Assembly (NCBI RefSeq): GCF_024972735.1
Contig: NZ_CP087723.1
Location: 2,728,001 to 2,792,000, forward strand
Direction of reading: 5' to 3'
Length of the DNA stretch: 64,000 bases
Source of the DNA: Halalkaliarchaeum sp. AArc-CO
GTDB lineage: Archaea; Halobacteriota; Halobacteria; Halobacteriales; Haloferacaceae
Shown: piece by piece, positions 1 to 6,041 of the stretch
How positions within the stretch are numbered: the first letter of the stretch is position 1
Layout: each line of letters starts with the position of its first letter
Position numbers and translations under genes: made by a program
The notes under the pieces: generated by a model
The model's input: only the letters and a program-made list of their open reading frames with translations
Databases searched by the model: none
What the model was told of the DNA's origin: nothing

Positions 1-18
1 CCCGGATCGTGTACCCCC

Positions 19-119
19 ATACACGAGCGTGCCGATTCGATCTCCTCGACGCTCCAACCGGATTCCGGAGAGGCGAGGCCCCAGACCCGAGGAACGCCTC
101 ACAACGTTCGCCGCCAGAG
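19..119. repeat. Left copy of a ~100-bp imperfect direct repeat
   Basis: Positions 19-119 and 1224-1325 share long identical blocks, for example the ones starting ATACACGAGCGTGCCGATTC and ending GTTCGCCGCCAGAG, with scattered substitutions and small indels (roughly 85 percent by eye). The two copies flank the DUF6516/HTH pair at 234-953. I see no convincing protein in either copy. The rest of 1-233 holds only a TATA-like AGTTTATTA near 195-203, suitably placed for the gene at 234. Confidence 0.7.
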
Positions 120-233
120 TGGCCATCCCGCGCTGGCCCACGAGACGATCGAGGGGCGACCCGACGACGCCCGAAACGACTACCGGATCGTCCAACAGTT
201 TATTAGTGATGGGGAGGGAACCATCATTCGTGG

Positions 234-518
234 ATGGCGGACTACGAGACGGTCGAAGAGTACACGCGGAACGTCGGCGATTACGTCGAACACGTTCGCA
301 TCCGACGAACGTGCGACGATCAGTATCCCTCTGGGTGGGACTACGCCCTCCACTACGGGACCGTCGACGGCGAAACGCTGCTTCGATACGATAATGCACA
401 CGAACGTACGAACGGTCACGAGCGGCACACGCCCGAGGGCGTCGAGACGATCACCGTTCCGGGGATGCTCGAACTTCTCGAGCAATTTCAGACCGAAGTC
501 GACGGCCTCCCACCGTAA
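234..518 (+). CDS. Small acidic protein of the DUF6516 (toxin-like) type
   Basis: The 94-residue product contains RRTCDDQYPSGWDYALHYG and a C-terminal leucine-rich stretch. It resembles a haloarchaeal family I recall as DUF6516, which is usually encoded immediately before an HTH protein and is suspected to be the toxin of a toxin-antitoxin pair. The next gene (555) is such an HTH protein, 36 bp downstream on the same strand, so one operon is likely. The ATG at 234 lies about 30 bp after a TATA-like AGTTTATTA, giving a short leader. There is no signal peptide or membrane segment. The family name is from memory; the pairing is seen directly. Confidence 0.65.
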   Translation: MADYETVEEYTRNVGDYVEHVRIRRTCDDQYPSGWDYALHYGTVDGETLLRYDNAHERTNGHERHTPEGVETITVPGMLELLEQFQTEVDGLPP

Positions 519-554
519 CGCCACAACGACAGGACCAGTTTCCGGAGGAAAACC

Positions 555-953
555 ATGACAGATCGAACCAAACTCGTCGTTCGCGTCGGCACCGGCGATC
601 GAACCCGCAGAGAGGCACGAGAACGGATCCGAGCGCTCGAACGCGACGAAGACGTCGAGGACCGACACGTGCTCGTCCTCGAAGACGAGACCGAACTGCA
701 TCGGTTGCTGAGCCCCGCGAACCTCCAGCTGTTGCGGGCGATCAGGGAACACGAACCCGAAAGCATGCGCGAAGCCGCCGACGTCGTCGACCGTGACTTC
801 AAGGAGGTACACCGTAACTTGACCGAACTCGAGGCGCTCAACGTCGTCGAGTTCGAAACGGACGGCCGGGCGAAACGACCGATCGTTCGCTTCGACGAAA
901 TCGACGTCGAGGTTTCTCTCGACGCACCGGACACGGGTCAGGCACCCGCCTGA
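555..953 (+). CDS. Winged-HTH DNA-binding protein, probable antitoxin/autoregulator
   Basis: This 132-residue protein resembles the haloarchaeal HVO_A0114-type putative DNA-binding proteins. The N-terminal half is charged (RRREARERIRALERDEDV-like). Residues 55-110 form an HTH: SPANLQLLRAIREHEPESM leads into an EAADVVDRDFKEVHRNLTEL recognition region, then a wing reading VVEFETDGRAKRPIVRFDEI. A purine-rich stretch (CCGGAGGAAAACC) just before the ATG could serve as a ribosome binding site. It follows the DUF6516-like gene with a 36-bp gap and is the likely antitoxin and repressor of that pair. The pairing is an inference from gene order, not shown by sequence alone. Confidence 0.7.
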   Translation: MTDRTKLVVRVGTGDRTRREARERIRALERDEDVEDRHVLVLEDETELHRLLSPANLQLLRAIREHEPESMREAADVVDRDFKEVHRNLTELEALNVVEFETDGRAKRPIVRFDEIDVEVSLDAPDTGQAPA

Positions 954-1003
954 TCCCGGCCCAGCACGTGCACGGGAGACTGACCCCCACCTCGGTGCCG
1001 AAC

Positions 1004-1152
1004 GACCGGCTGTCGGCTATTCCGGGGACGACCGCGCCCCCACGCGCGGTCGTCCCGGTAGGTGACGAGAGGCGGTCGTAGTGAAGACCGGCTGTCGGCT
1101 ATTCCGGAGGCGACCGCGCCCCCACGCGCGGTCGTCCCGGTAGGTGACGAGA
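1004..1152. repeat. Tandem 82-bp repeat with conserved hairpin (array 1)
   Basis: One full unit (1004-1085) and most of a second (1086-1152) are nearly identical. Each contains a perfect 8-bp stem, GACCGCGC / GCGCGGTC, around a short C-rich loop (stem arms 1030-1037 and 1044-1051 in unit 1), followed by GTCCCGGTAGGTGACGAG. The same unit recurs at 4464-4570. The remaining gene-free DNA up to 1371 holds the right copy of the ~100-bp repeat and no gene I can support. Confidence 0.85.
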
Positions 1153-1223
1153 TCCAACCATCTTCGGGTACAGCCACGGTGCGACCCGGAGGATTCGGGT
1201 TCGAACCTGGGTTGCAGACCCCG

Positions 1224-1325
1224 ATACACGAGCGTGCCGATTCGATTTCCCCGATGGTCCGATCGGATTCCGTAGACGACGAGGCCCCAGACCCGGAGGA
1301 ACGTCCACGAAGTTCGCCGCCAGAG
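1224..1325. repeat. Right copy of the ~100-bp imperfect direct repeat
   Basis: This is the partner of 19-119. It begins ATACACGAGCGTGCCGATTC and ends GTTCGCCGCCAGAG. Just upstream (about 1195-1220) is GGTTCGAACCTGGGTTGCAG, which superficially resembles a tRNA T-arm, but no tRNA fold can be built around it. The repeat ends about 47 bp before the nucleotidyltransferase gene. Confidence 0.7.
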
Positions 1326-1371
1326 ACGAATCCGACCAAATCGTTTTGCCCCCGGGAGCGTAGTGTGACGT

Positions 1372-1812
1372 ATGGCGGAAGGGAACGCGGACGGGGCGAC
1401 GGTCGACGGCGTGGACGTGGAGAGGATTCGCCAGTATCTCGCGGACGCCGACGTGGTCTTCGCGATCCTGTTCGGATCACGGGCTCGGGGCACTCCCCAA
1501 GAATCGTCCGACGTCGATATCGCCCTCCGGTTCCCCGATGAACTGTCCCCGAAGGAGCGGTTCCGCCGGCGAAATCGGATCGACGCGGATCTCCAGGAGT
1601 ACGCCGACGGGTTCGTGGACGTGAGCGACGTCTCCCAGCTCCCGCTTCCGGTCGCCCACGCCGCCCTCCAGGAGGGGATCCGATTGATCGGCGACGAGCG
1701 GGACGTCGACGCTTACCGAGAGCGGATCGACGCCGAATACGAGGAGACGGCCCCCGCTCGGGAACGGGAACGGCGGGAATTCATCGACCGACTCGCGAAA
1801 GGAGAGATCTAG
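1372..1812 (+). CDS. mntA: MNT-type nucleotidyltransferase antitoxin (MntA family)
   Basis: The 146-residue protein has the minimal nucleotidyltransferase signature GSRARG (about residues 37-42) followed by SSDVDIAL, the metal-binding DxD. In known MntA-HepT systems such a protein AMPylates and neutralises the HepT RNase toxin. A GTG-started reading frame 3 bp downstream (1816) matches the start of HepT but is cut after about 22 codons, so here the antitoxin seems to have outlived its toxin. The C-terminal third is a charged helix (ERERREFIDRLAKGEI). The catalytic motif is intact, so enzymatic activity is plausible. Confidence 0.8.
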   Translation: MAEGNADGATVDGVDVERIRQYLADADVVFAILFGSRARGTPQESSDVDIALRFPDELSPKERFRRRNRIDADLQEYADGFVDVSDVSQLPLPVAHAALQEGIRLIGDERDVDAYRERIDAEYEETAPARERERREFIDRLAKGEI

Positions 1813-1815
1813 ATA

Positions 1816-1882
1816 GTGGACGAGGAGGTCGTCGCGACCAAACTGAAACAGGTACACGAGTACACAACTGACGGCAACCGGC
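1816..1882 (+). pseudogene. HepT toxin remnant (5' end only)
   Basis: Three bases after the mntA stop, a GTG opens a frame reading VDEEVVATKLKQVHEYTTDG, which matches the usual start of HepT-family (HEPN) toxins. Coding similarity ends where the 141-bp repeat begins at 1883. The catalytic HEPN motif (RxxxxH) and more than 80 percent of the gene are gone. Truncation by insertion or recombination of the repeat is the simplest reading. Confidence 0.6.
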
Positions 1883-2023
1883 CGGTCAGACAGCGGGGTT
1901 GGGACTGAAAGGGGCGAGTCGCTGGAGGAAGACGGCTGACGGAAACCGCAGCGAACGACGTGAGCGAGGAGCGCACCGAAGCCCTCGACTCCAGCGACTC
2001 GGGGCTTTCGAGGTCGTCACCGA
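1883..2023. repeat. 141-bp dispersed repeat, copy 1
   Basis: Identical base for base to 5783-5923, exactly 3900 bp away. It begins CGGTCAGACAGCGGGGTTGG and ends GGGGCTTTCGAGGTCGTCAC followed by CGA. It abuts the truncated HepT frame. I see no convincing terminal inverted repeat or transposase. The element could be a non-autonomous mobile element or a conserved non-coding unit; function unknown. Confidence 0.9.
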
Positions 2024-2293
2024 TCTGTTCCACGTCGTCGAAAACCCACACCAACGCGATCCCCCGCAGAATCAGTCACCAGGCCCCACACCGACCAGTT
2101 CGTACGACGAGTACTCGATCTCCTCGAAACCCTCGAAGACCGACGAATCAAGAACAGACGAAACGAGGGGTGTGGATGGATCGCGAAAGCCCCTGAAGAA
2201 CACGTCGACGGCGGTGTGTCTCCCCCGACTGGTCTGCAGAACCCTCGACACTGTGAAGACGATTATCGGCAAGGCTTTTTGCGGGGTCAACTG
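2024..2293. other. Gene-free decayed segment between repeats
   Basis: This 270-bp stretch has no intact gene. From about 2040 the + strand has an open, coding-like reading (including HTDQFVRRVLDLLETLEDRR, then IKNRRNEG) without a start codon, possibly a gene fragment I cannot identify. CCGACTGGTCTGCAGAAC at 2225-2242 recurs at 2778-2795. Confidence 0.4.
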
Positions 2294-2368
2294 CCTCGGG
2301 GTCAAGTGGTTCGAGACGCGGAGCGTCTCGTCATCACGGAAATCGGAGATTTCCGTACGACCCCGAGG
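2294..2368. mobile_element. 75-bp double-hairpin element, copy A
   Basis: The element is bounded by 10-bp inverted repeats CCTCGGGGTC / GACCCCGAGG and contains two internal hairpins: GAGACGC-GGA-GCGTCTC and a stem formed by ACGGAAATC / GATTTCCGT. A second copy of exactly 75 bp lies at 29143-29217, with compensatory base changes in the first hairpin. The architecture resembles the palindromic ends of IS200/IS605-type elements or a palindrome-associated MITE, but no transposase is nearby. Its relation to any IS family is from memory and unproven. Confidence 0.65.
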
Positions 2369-2406
2369 TATCCGCCTTGCTTCTTGATGAAGTGCAAACA
2401 ACGCGT

Positions 2407-2559
2407 ATGAGTCTCACCACGGACGATTTCAGAGAGTTCATGGGTTCGGATCCCGAAGACGACGAAACCGTGCCCCTGGGAGATGCACTCGCGGAGCTGG
2501 CTGTCGACGTGGAAGTCGATTCCGTCGAGGAAGTGCGCGACCTCCGCGAACGGATATGA
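2407..2559 (+). CDS. Small antitoxin-like protein upstream of a broken PIN toxin
   Basis: The 50-residue acidic protein (MSLTTDDFREFMGSDPEDDE...) ends in a helical EEVRDLRERI. Its stop overlaps the ATG of the following PIN remnant in an ATGA arrangement, the normal layout of a VapB-VapC operon, so it is probably the antitoxin or its C-terminal part. It is shorter than typical VapB proteins and I see no clear AbrB or RHH domain. The ATG at 2407 was preferred over the upstream in-frame start at 2377 because the preceding codons lie close to the repeat element and look non-coding. Function is inferred from position only. Confidence 0.5.
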   Translation: MSLTTDDFREFMGSDPEDDETVPLGDALAELAVDVEVDSVEEVRDLRERI

Positions 2560-2702
2560 AACTCCGTCTCGATACGAACGTTCTCGTCGCAGCCGTCACC
2601 CGAGATACCGATCGGTCCGATGACGCGATCGATGCAACGCTCGTCTCCTTCGACAGCGAACTGATCGAACACGGCGCGAAATCTCCGACTGCCGTTCGGT
2701 GA
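2556..2702 (+). pseudogene. VapC-like PIN toxin with internal deletion
   Basis: A 48-codon frame starts MKLRLDTNVLVAAVTRDTDR, a textbook PIN-domain N-terminus with the first catalytic Asp (LDTN). It passes at once into DATLVSFDSELIEHGAKSPT, which looks like the last 25 residues of a PIN domain. Roughly 80-100 residues carrying the other acidic catalytic residues are missing, and the frame is kept across the joint. It overlaps the upstream small gene by ATGA. A functional RNase is very unlikely. Confidence 0.6.
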
Positions 2703-3122
2703 CGGCGGCTCTCGTTCCGTCCTCGACCTCGATGAAAGTCGATCCGGACCGGTGCCGGAAACGACACAGACACACCACCGACTGGTCTGCAGAACACTCG
2801 ACGTGGTGGGGTGTGCCTCGAGTCGGACGACGAAACCACACACCAGAATTTCGAGTGAAGCGTGACTGTCCAGTGCATCCCCCGACCACGTCGCGATTCA
2901 CTTGCAAGAGTGGTGTGTCTCTCCGGACCGGCCAACCGATCGTGTCGAACGAAACAGACCGATCGGGGTTACCGAGAACGATTTCCGCGAGTCCGTCCAC
3001 GAACCCGCCGAAGGCGCTCGCCGGATCCAGCCCGCAGACCCTCACGAATCGGTCATGGACATCGAACTGAGTAGTTGTAACAGCGCAATCAGCCAGACTT
3101 TTATTTTGATTTAGTACCAAAA
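2703..3122. other. 420-bp region without a supportable gene
   Basis: It contains short open frames only. An inverted arrangement CACACCAC...GTGGTGGGGTGTG (about 2771-2817) encloses the second copy of CCGACTGGTCTGCAGAAC (2778-2795). Near the right end an A/T-rich ACTTTTATTTTGATTT (about 3098-3113) is the probable promoter of the Fic gene. Confidence 0.5.
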
Positions 3123-4334
3123 ATGCCAATAGTGGTGGGCATATTCGTAAGGATACCACCAATGGAGCGAGATGACTTCGACGAGGCAGCGCCCGGTGAG
3201 ATTGTTCCCACGACGACATCGAAGGGGACGTATGCGGCGTTTCGACCTGATCCGCTTCCGCCCGCAATCAATACTGAACAGCTCATTACGCCGCTAGCGG
3301 AGGCGACACAGGCACTCGGTCGGCTCCATGGCATTGGTCCACGTGTCGGCTCGAGAGAAATCCTTATCGAGCCGTTCATCCGAAAAGAAGCGCTGGAATC
3401 CTCCCAAATCGAGGGGACACATGCTACGCTATCGGACATCTACGCCTATGAGGCCGGACAAAAAGCTCTCATCGACGAAGACAGACAGCAGGGTACCCAA
3501 GAAGTCGTGAACTATCTGCACGCGCTGACGCACGGGTTGGATGCGATCACAGCTGGCGATCCAATCACCGTCGAATTGCTATGCGAGATGCACGACCGGT
3601 TGCTTTCGGGTGTCCGTGGGGACGAGGCTGACCCAGGAGAACTCCGTACGACTCAGAACTTCATCGGCAGTACGCCATACATCCAAGACGCCAGGTACGT
3701 GCCGCCGCCACCGAACGAGATCCCCGACCTTCTCGAAGACGTGCTCGAGTATGCGAACCACGAGACGAATCTGCATCCACTTCTCCGAATCGGGCTGATC
3801 CACTACCAGTTCGAGACGATTCACCCGTTTCTCGATGGGAACGGACGACTCGGGCGGCTATTGATCAGTCTCCTTCTGCAACGTGACGGTCTCTTGCCGG
3901 AGCCGTATCTCTACTTGAGTTCCTATTTCAACGCACGACGGTCGGAGTACGTTGATCATCTCTTGTCAGTCAGTCAGCACGGTGAATGGGAGGAGTGGCT
4001 CCTGTTTTTCCTGCGTGGCGTGCAGTCGCAAGCAGATGAGGCCCACCAGCGGGCCAACCTGCTGGTCGACCTCCGAGAAGACTATCAACAGCACTATCAG
4101 AGCGAGCGGTCCGAGAATATCCTCGAACTGGTGATGCGGCTCTTCGAAGATCCGTACTTGGACGTGAACACAGCAGCCGACTGGTTGGATGTCGAATACA
4201 GCACAGCCAACCGACTGATCGGACAGCTCGAAAATGACGGCATACTCGAAGAACTCACCGGGAAAGACCGGAATCGGTTCTACCGGGCGAGCGAAGTCTT
4301 CCAGATCATCAACAAGCCGATCGACCACCTCTGA
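3123..4334 (+). CDS. Fic-domain protein with C-terminal winged helix
   Basis: The 403-residue protein carries the Fic core motif HPFLDGNGRLGR at about residues 232-243, which in this family transfers AMP from ATP to a target hydroxyl. Further upstream SSQIEGT matches the (S/T)xxxE(G/N) inhibitory helix, here placed N-terminal to the Fic core, so activity is probably self-restrained. The C-terminal ~90 residues (LDVNTAADWLDVEYSTANRL) form a winged HTH, suggesting DNA binding or self-regulation. Base composition is visibly lower in G+C than the neighbours, consistent with transfer. The start at 3123 fits a leaderless transcript from ACTTTTATTTTG; ATG 3162 is an alternative. The target is unknown. 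Confidence 0.9.
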   Translation: MPIVVGIFVRIPPMERDDFDEAAPGEIVPTTTSKGTYAAFRPDPLPPAINTEQLITPLAEATQALGRLHGIGPRVGSREILIEPFIRKEALESSQIEGTHATLSDIYAYEAGQKALIDEDRQQGTQEVVNYLHALTHGLDAITAGDPITVELLCEMHDRLLSGVRGDEADPGELRTTQNFIGSTPYIQDARYVPPPPNEIPDLLEDVLEYANHETNLHPLLRIGLIHYQFETIHPFLDGNGRLGRLLISLLLQRDGLLPEPYLYLSSYFNARRSEYVDHLLSVSQHGEWEEWLLFFLRGVQSQADEAHQRANLLVDLREDYQQHYQSERSENILELVMRLFEDPYLDVNTAADWLDVEYSTANRLIGQLENDGILEELTGKDRNRFYRASEVFQIINKPIDHL

Positions 4335-4370
4335 AGTACCGAGCAGAGAGGGCTCGAGGCATATGCATTG

Positions 4371-4452
4371 ATAATGACGGTTGTAGTGATTTACCGGTCG
4401 ATCGGCCACCCGGTCCGCCGATCGCCCGGTAACGGCCTACAACTGTCATTAT
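4371..4452. repeat. 82-bp near-perfect palindrome after the Fic gene
   Basis: The outer arms ATAATGACGGTTGTAG (4371-4386) and CTACAACTGTCATTAT (4437-4452) pair at 15 of 16 positions. The inner arms TTACCGGTCGATCGG and CCGATCGCCCGGTAA pair at 14 of 15. The whole unit can fold into one long hairpin. It could act as a transcription terminator for fic, but the length and near-perfect ends are more typical of a small palindromic mobile element. Confidence 0.75.
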
Positions 4453-4463
4453 GAGATCACGAG

Positions 4464-4570
4464 GGCGCGGTCGTCCCGGTAGGTGACGAGAGGCGGTCGT
4501 AGTGAAGACCGGCTGTCGGCTATTCCGGGGGCGACCGCGCCCCCACGCGCGGTCGTCCCGGTAGGTGACG
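4464..4570. repeat. 82-bp hairpin repeat, array 2
   Basis: The right part of one unit (4464-4506) is followed by most of a second unit (4507-4570), nearly identical to array 1 at 1004-1152. It includes the same GACCGCGC / GCGCGGTC stem and GTCCCGGTAGGTGACG. The two arrays lie in the same orientation on either side of the mntA-to-fic block. Confidence 0.85.
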
Positions 4571-4584
4571 CGAAAAATAGCCCC

Positions 4585-4812
4585 TCAATCGTCGGCGGTG
4601 TAGGCACCGCTTCGGTGCTCGATTCGATGGACCTCGAGAACCGACCCGTCGCGATCCAGAACGCAAGCCAGCCGGTACTGTCCGACCCGGAGTTTCGAGA
4701 CGATACGATCCTGAACGTGTGGATCCAGGCGCTCGAACTGGTCTGCGGCACGCGGGGAGAACGTCCACTCGTCGTCCACCTTCAATCGTCGTCCACGTCC
4801 AATCGTCTTCAC
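4585..4812 (-). pseudogene. RelE/ParE-type toxin with internal deletion
   Basis: The 75-codon minus-strand frame begins VKTIGRGRRLKVDDEWTFSP, continues with AADQFERLDPHVQDRIVSKL, a typical RelE N-terminal helix pair, and jumps to RVGQYRLACVLDRDGSVLEV followed by HRI, the C-terminal beta sheet. About 20-25 residues normally between these halves (loop and middle strand) are missing, in frame. The GTG start overlaps the stop of the small antitoxin gene, as in intact RelBE-type operons. Family length is about 85-95 residues, so this copy is probably inactive. Confidence 0.6.
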
Positions 4813-4946
4813 TCGCCATCCTCGTCCCGGTCGATCATCTCGACGACTTCCTCGCGCGAAACCAGCTGCGCGTCCCCGGAGCGCAGTTCGTGTTCGCTCG
4901 CGGCGATCTGCTTTACCCCCTCCCGGGAGAACGCCGGATGCTTCAC
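4809..4946 (-). CDS. Small RelB-like antitoxin
   Basis: The 45-residue product includes SREGVKQIAASEHELRSGDA then a SREEVVEMIDRDEDGE tail. Its GTG start overlaps the stop of the upstream VapC gene and its stop overlaps the GTG of the RelE remnant, so four minus-strand genes (5673 to 4585) form one tightly overlapping unit. Usual antitoxins of this kind are somewhat longer, so an N-terminal part may have been lost when it was fused behind vapC. It is too short to be found by most gene callers; the call rests on overlap geometry and on the partner's identity. Confidence 0.55.
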   Translation of the reverse strand: MKHPAFSREGVKQIAASEHELRSGDAQLVSREEVVEMIDRDEDGE

Positions 4947-5380
4947 ACGCCGTCTTCCCGGAACCGGTACAGGGCAACTTCGAGAGGCAGTTCGTCGAAG
5001 TCATCGTCAGCCCCGGCGACGAGCGTCGCGTCACGTTCGCGGGCGAGCGCAACGGCGTACGCATCGGCAAGTGAGATGCTCCCACCGGCTTTCACTTCTG
5101 CTGCCAGTCGCCAGTCAGCCGCTTCGAGTACCAATCCCTGCCGTTCGAGTGCACGAATGTCTCGGTCAGCTTCCCGCAGCGAGACGTCTGTCGGAACGTC
5201 ATCCACGCCTTCGAACCGAGCAACGAGATAGAACACTTCACTCGCGTTTGTCTCGGTGAGGAATCCGTTAGCACTACCGGTGAAGACCTCTTCGAGAAGA
5301 TCAGCGACGGCCTCGTGGCCGGGTTCGTTGTACAGGAAGGCGATGATCGCTTCAGTATCGAAGACGTACCCGTCGCTCAT
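4943..5380 (-). CDS. vapC: VapC-type PIN-domain RNase toxin
   Basis: The 145-residue PIN protein has the first catalytic acid in YVFDTEAIIAFLY, a conserved Glu in LTETNASEVFYLVA and a late acidic group in SISLADAYAVALARERDATLV followed by AGADDDFDEL. The spacing is normal for VapC and the gene looks intact. The family cleaves RNA, commonly tRNA or rRNA, using Mg2+. The ATG at 5380 overlaps the stop of the upstream AbrB-type gene, the expected antitoxin. It has an intact partner, unlike the TA remnants nearby. Confidence 0.85.
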   Translation of the reverse strand: MSDGYVFDTEAIIAFLYNEPGHEAVADLLEEVFTGSANGFLTETNASEVFYLVARFEGVDDVPTDVSLREADRDIRALERQGLVLEAADWRLAAEVKAGGSISLADAYAVALARERDATLVAGADDDFDELPLEVALYRFREDGV

Positions 5381-5673
5381 GCGTCCTCGGACGGGCGTAG
5401 CCGTTCAGCTCGCTCCTCTTCCGTGCGCTTTTCTTCGTCTGTCAGCTCACGAACCCGCGCCAGCACGTCGCCGCGTTCGTGCTCTCCAGCGTGGATTCCA
5501 TGGAGCTCATCCGGCGACGGCACCGGCTCGATGATGATGCGCCCCTGCTCTTCGTAGACGAACACCTCGCCCGGCGTCTCGATCCCGAACTTCTCTCGCA
5601 GTCCCTTCGGGATCGTGGCCTGCCCCTTCTGAGACACGCGTACTACTCTTGGTTCATTTGTACTACTTGCCAT
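5377..5673 (-). CDS. vapB: SpoVT/AbrB-type antitoxin
   Basis: The 98-residue protein has a swapped-hairpin AbrB domain in residues 8-50: RVVRVSQKGQATIPKGLREK, then FGIETPGEVFVYEEQGRIII. This is the DNA-binding fold of MazE/VapB antitoxins. The acidic C-terminal half (LTDEEKRTEEERAERL) would wrap the toxin. Its stop overlaps the vapC start. An inverted repeat covering a TATA-like element lies directly upstream (5676-5707) and is a good autoregulatory operator candidate. Confidence 0.85.
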   Translation of the reverse strand: MASSTNEPRVVRVSQKGQATIPKGLREKFGIETPGEVFVYEEQGRIIIEPVPSPDELHGIHAGEHERGDVLARVRELTDEEKRTEEERAERLRPSEDA

Positions 5674-5675
5674 CG

Positions 5676-5707
5676 TTAGTAGTATCTTTATCCTTCTGTA
5701 TTACTAA
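5676..5707 (-). promoter_or_regulatory. Promoter/operator of the vapBC operon
   Basis: On the + strand, TTAGTAGTAT and GTATTACTAA (5676-5685 and 5698-5707) form an imperfect inverted repeat around an A/T-rich centre that reads AGGATAAAG on the minus strand, a plausible TATA element just before the vapB ATG at 5673. An AbrB-type antitoxin binding here would block initiation. This is an inference from position and symmetry. Confidence 0.45.
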
Positions 5708-5782
5708 AGCTACCGAAGTCAAACGACTTGCGACGTTATCTAACCAACTTATCGTGAACTCGTGGTGCTGGCCGCCGCCATT

Positions 5783-5923
5783 CGGTCAGACAGCGGGGTT
5801 GGGACTGAAAGGGGCGAGTCGCTGGAGGAAGACGGCTGACGGAAACCGCAGCGAACGACGTGAGCGAGGAGCGCACCGAAGCCCTCGACTCCAGCGACTC
5901 GGGGCTTTCGAGGTCGTCACCGA
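5783..5923. repeat. 141-bp dispersed repeat, copy 2
   Basis: Identical to 1883-2023. It lies upstream of the vapBC promoter in a gene-free stretch (5708-6041). Flanking bases differ completely from copy 1 on both sides, so the unit boundaries are sharp. 5924-6041 shows nothing I recognise. Confidence 0.9.
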
Positions 5924-6041
5924 GTGTTCCGCATCGGTGTAGAAGTGGAGTAGCGAAACAGAAAACCTGCCCACCTGAGAGCAGGCGTCCCCGCGCCACC
6001 GTCCGCGGGGGAGCAGTTCACCGGACAGCCCCCCGAGAGTA

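Noticed and set aside
1190-1225. T-arm-like GGTTCGAACCTGG suggesting a tRNA
   Set aside because: No acceptor, D- or anticodon stem can be formed around it; the stem flanking the TTCGAA pairs imperfectly.
2140-2170. GACGAAACGAGGGGTGTGG as a possible origin recognition box
   Set aside because: It resembles the G-rich part of haloarchaeal origin boxes, but there is no inverted partner, no A/T-rich unwinding region and no orc1/cdc6 gene in the window.
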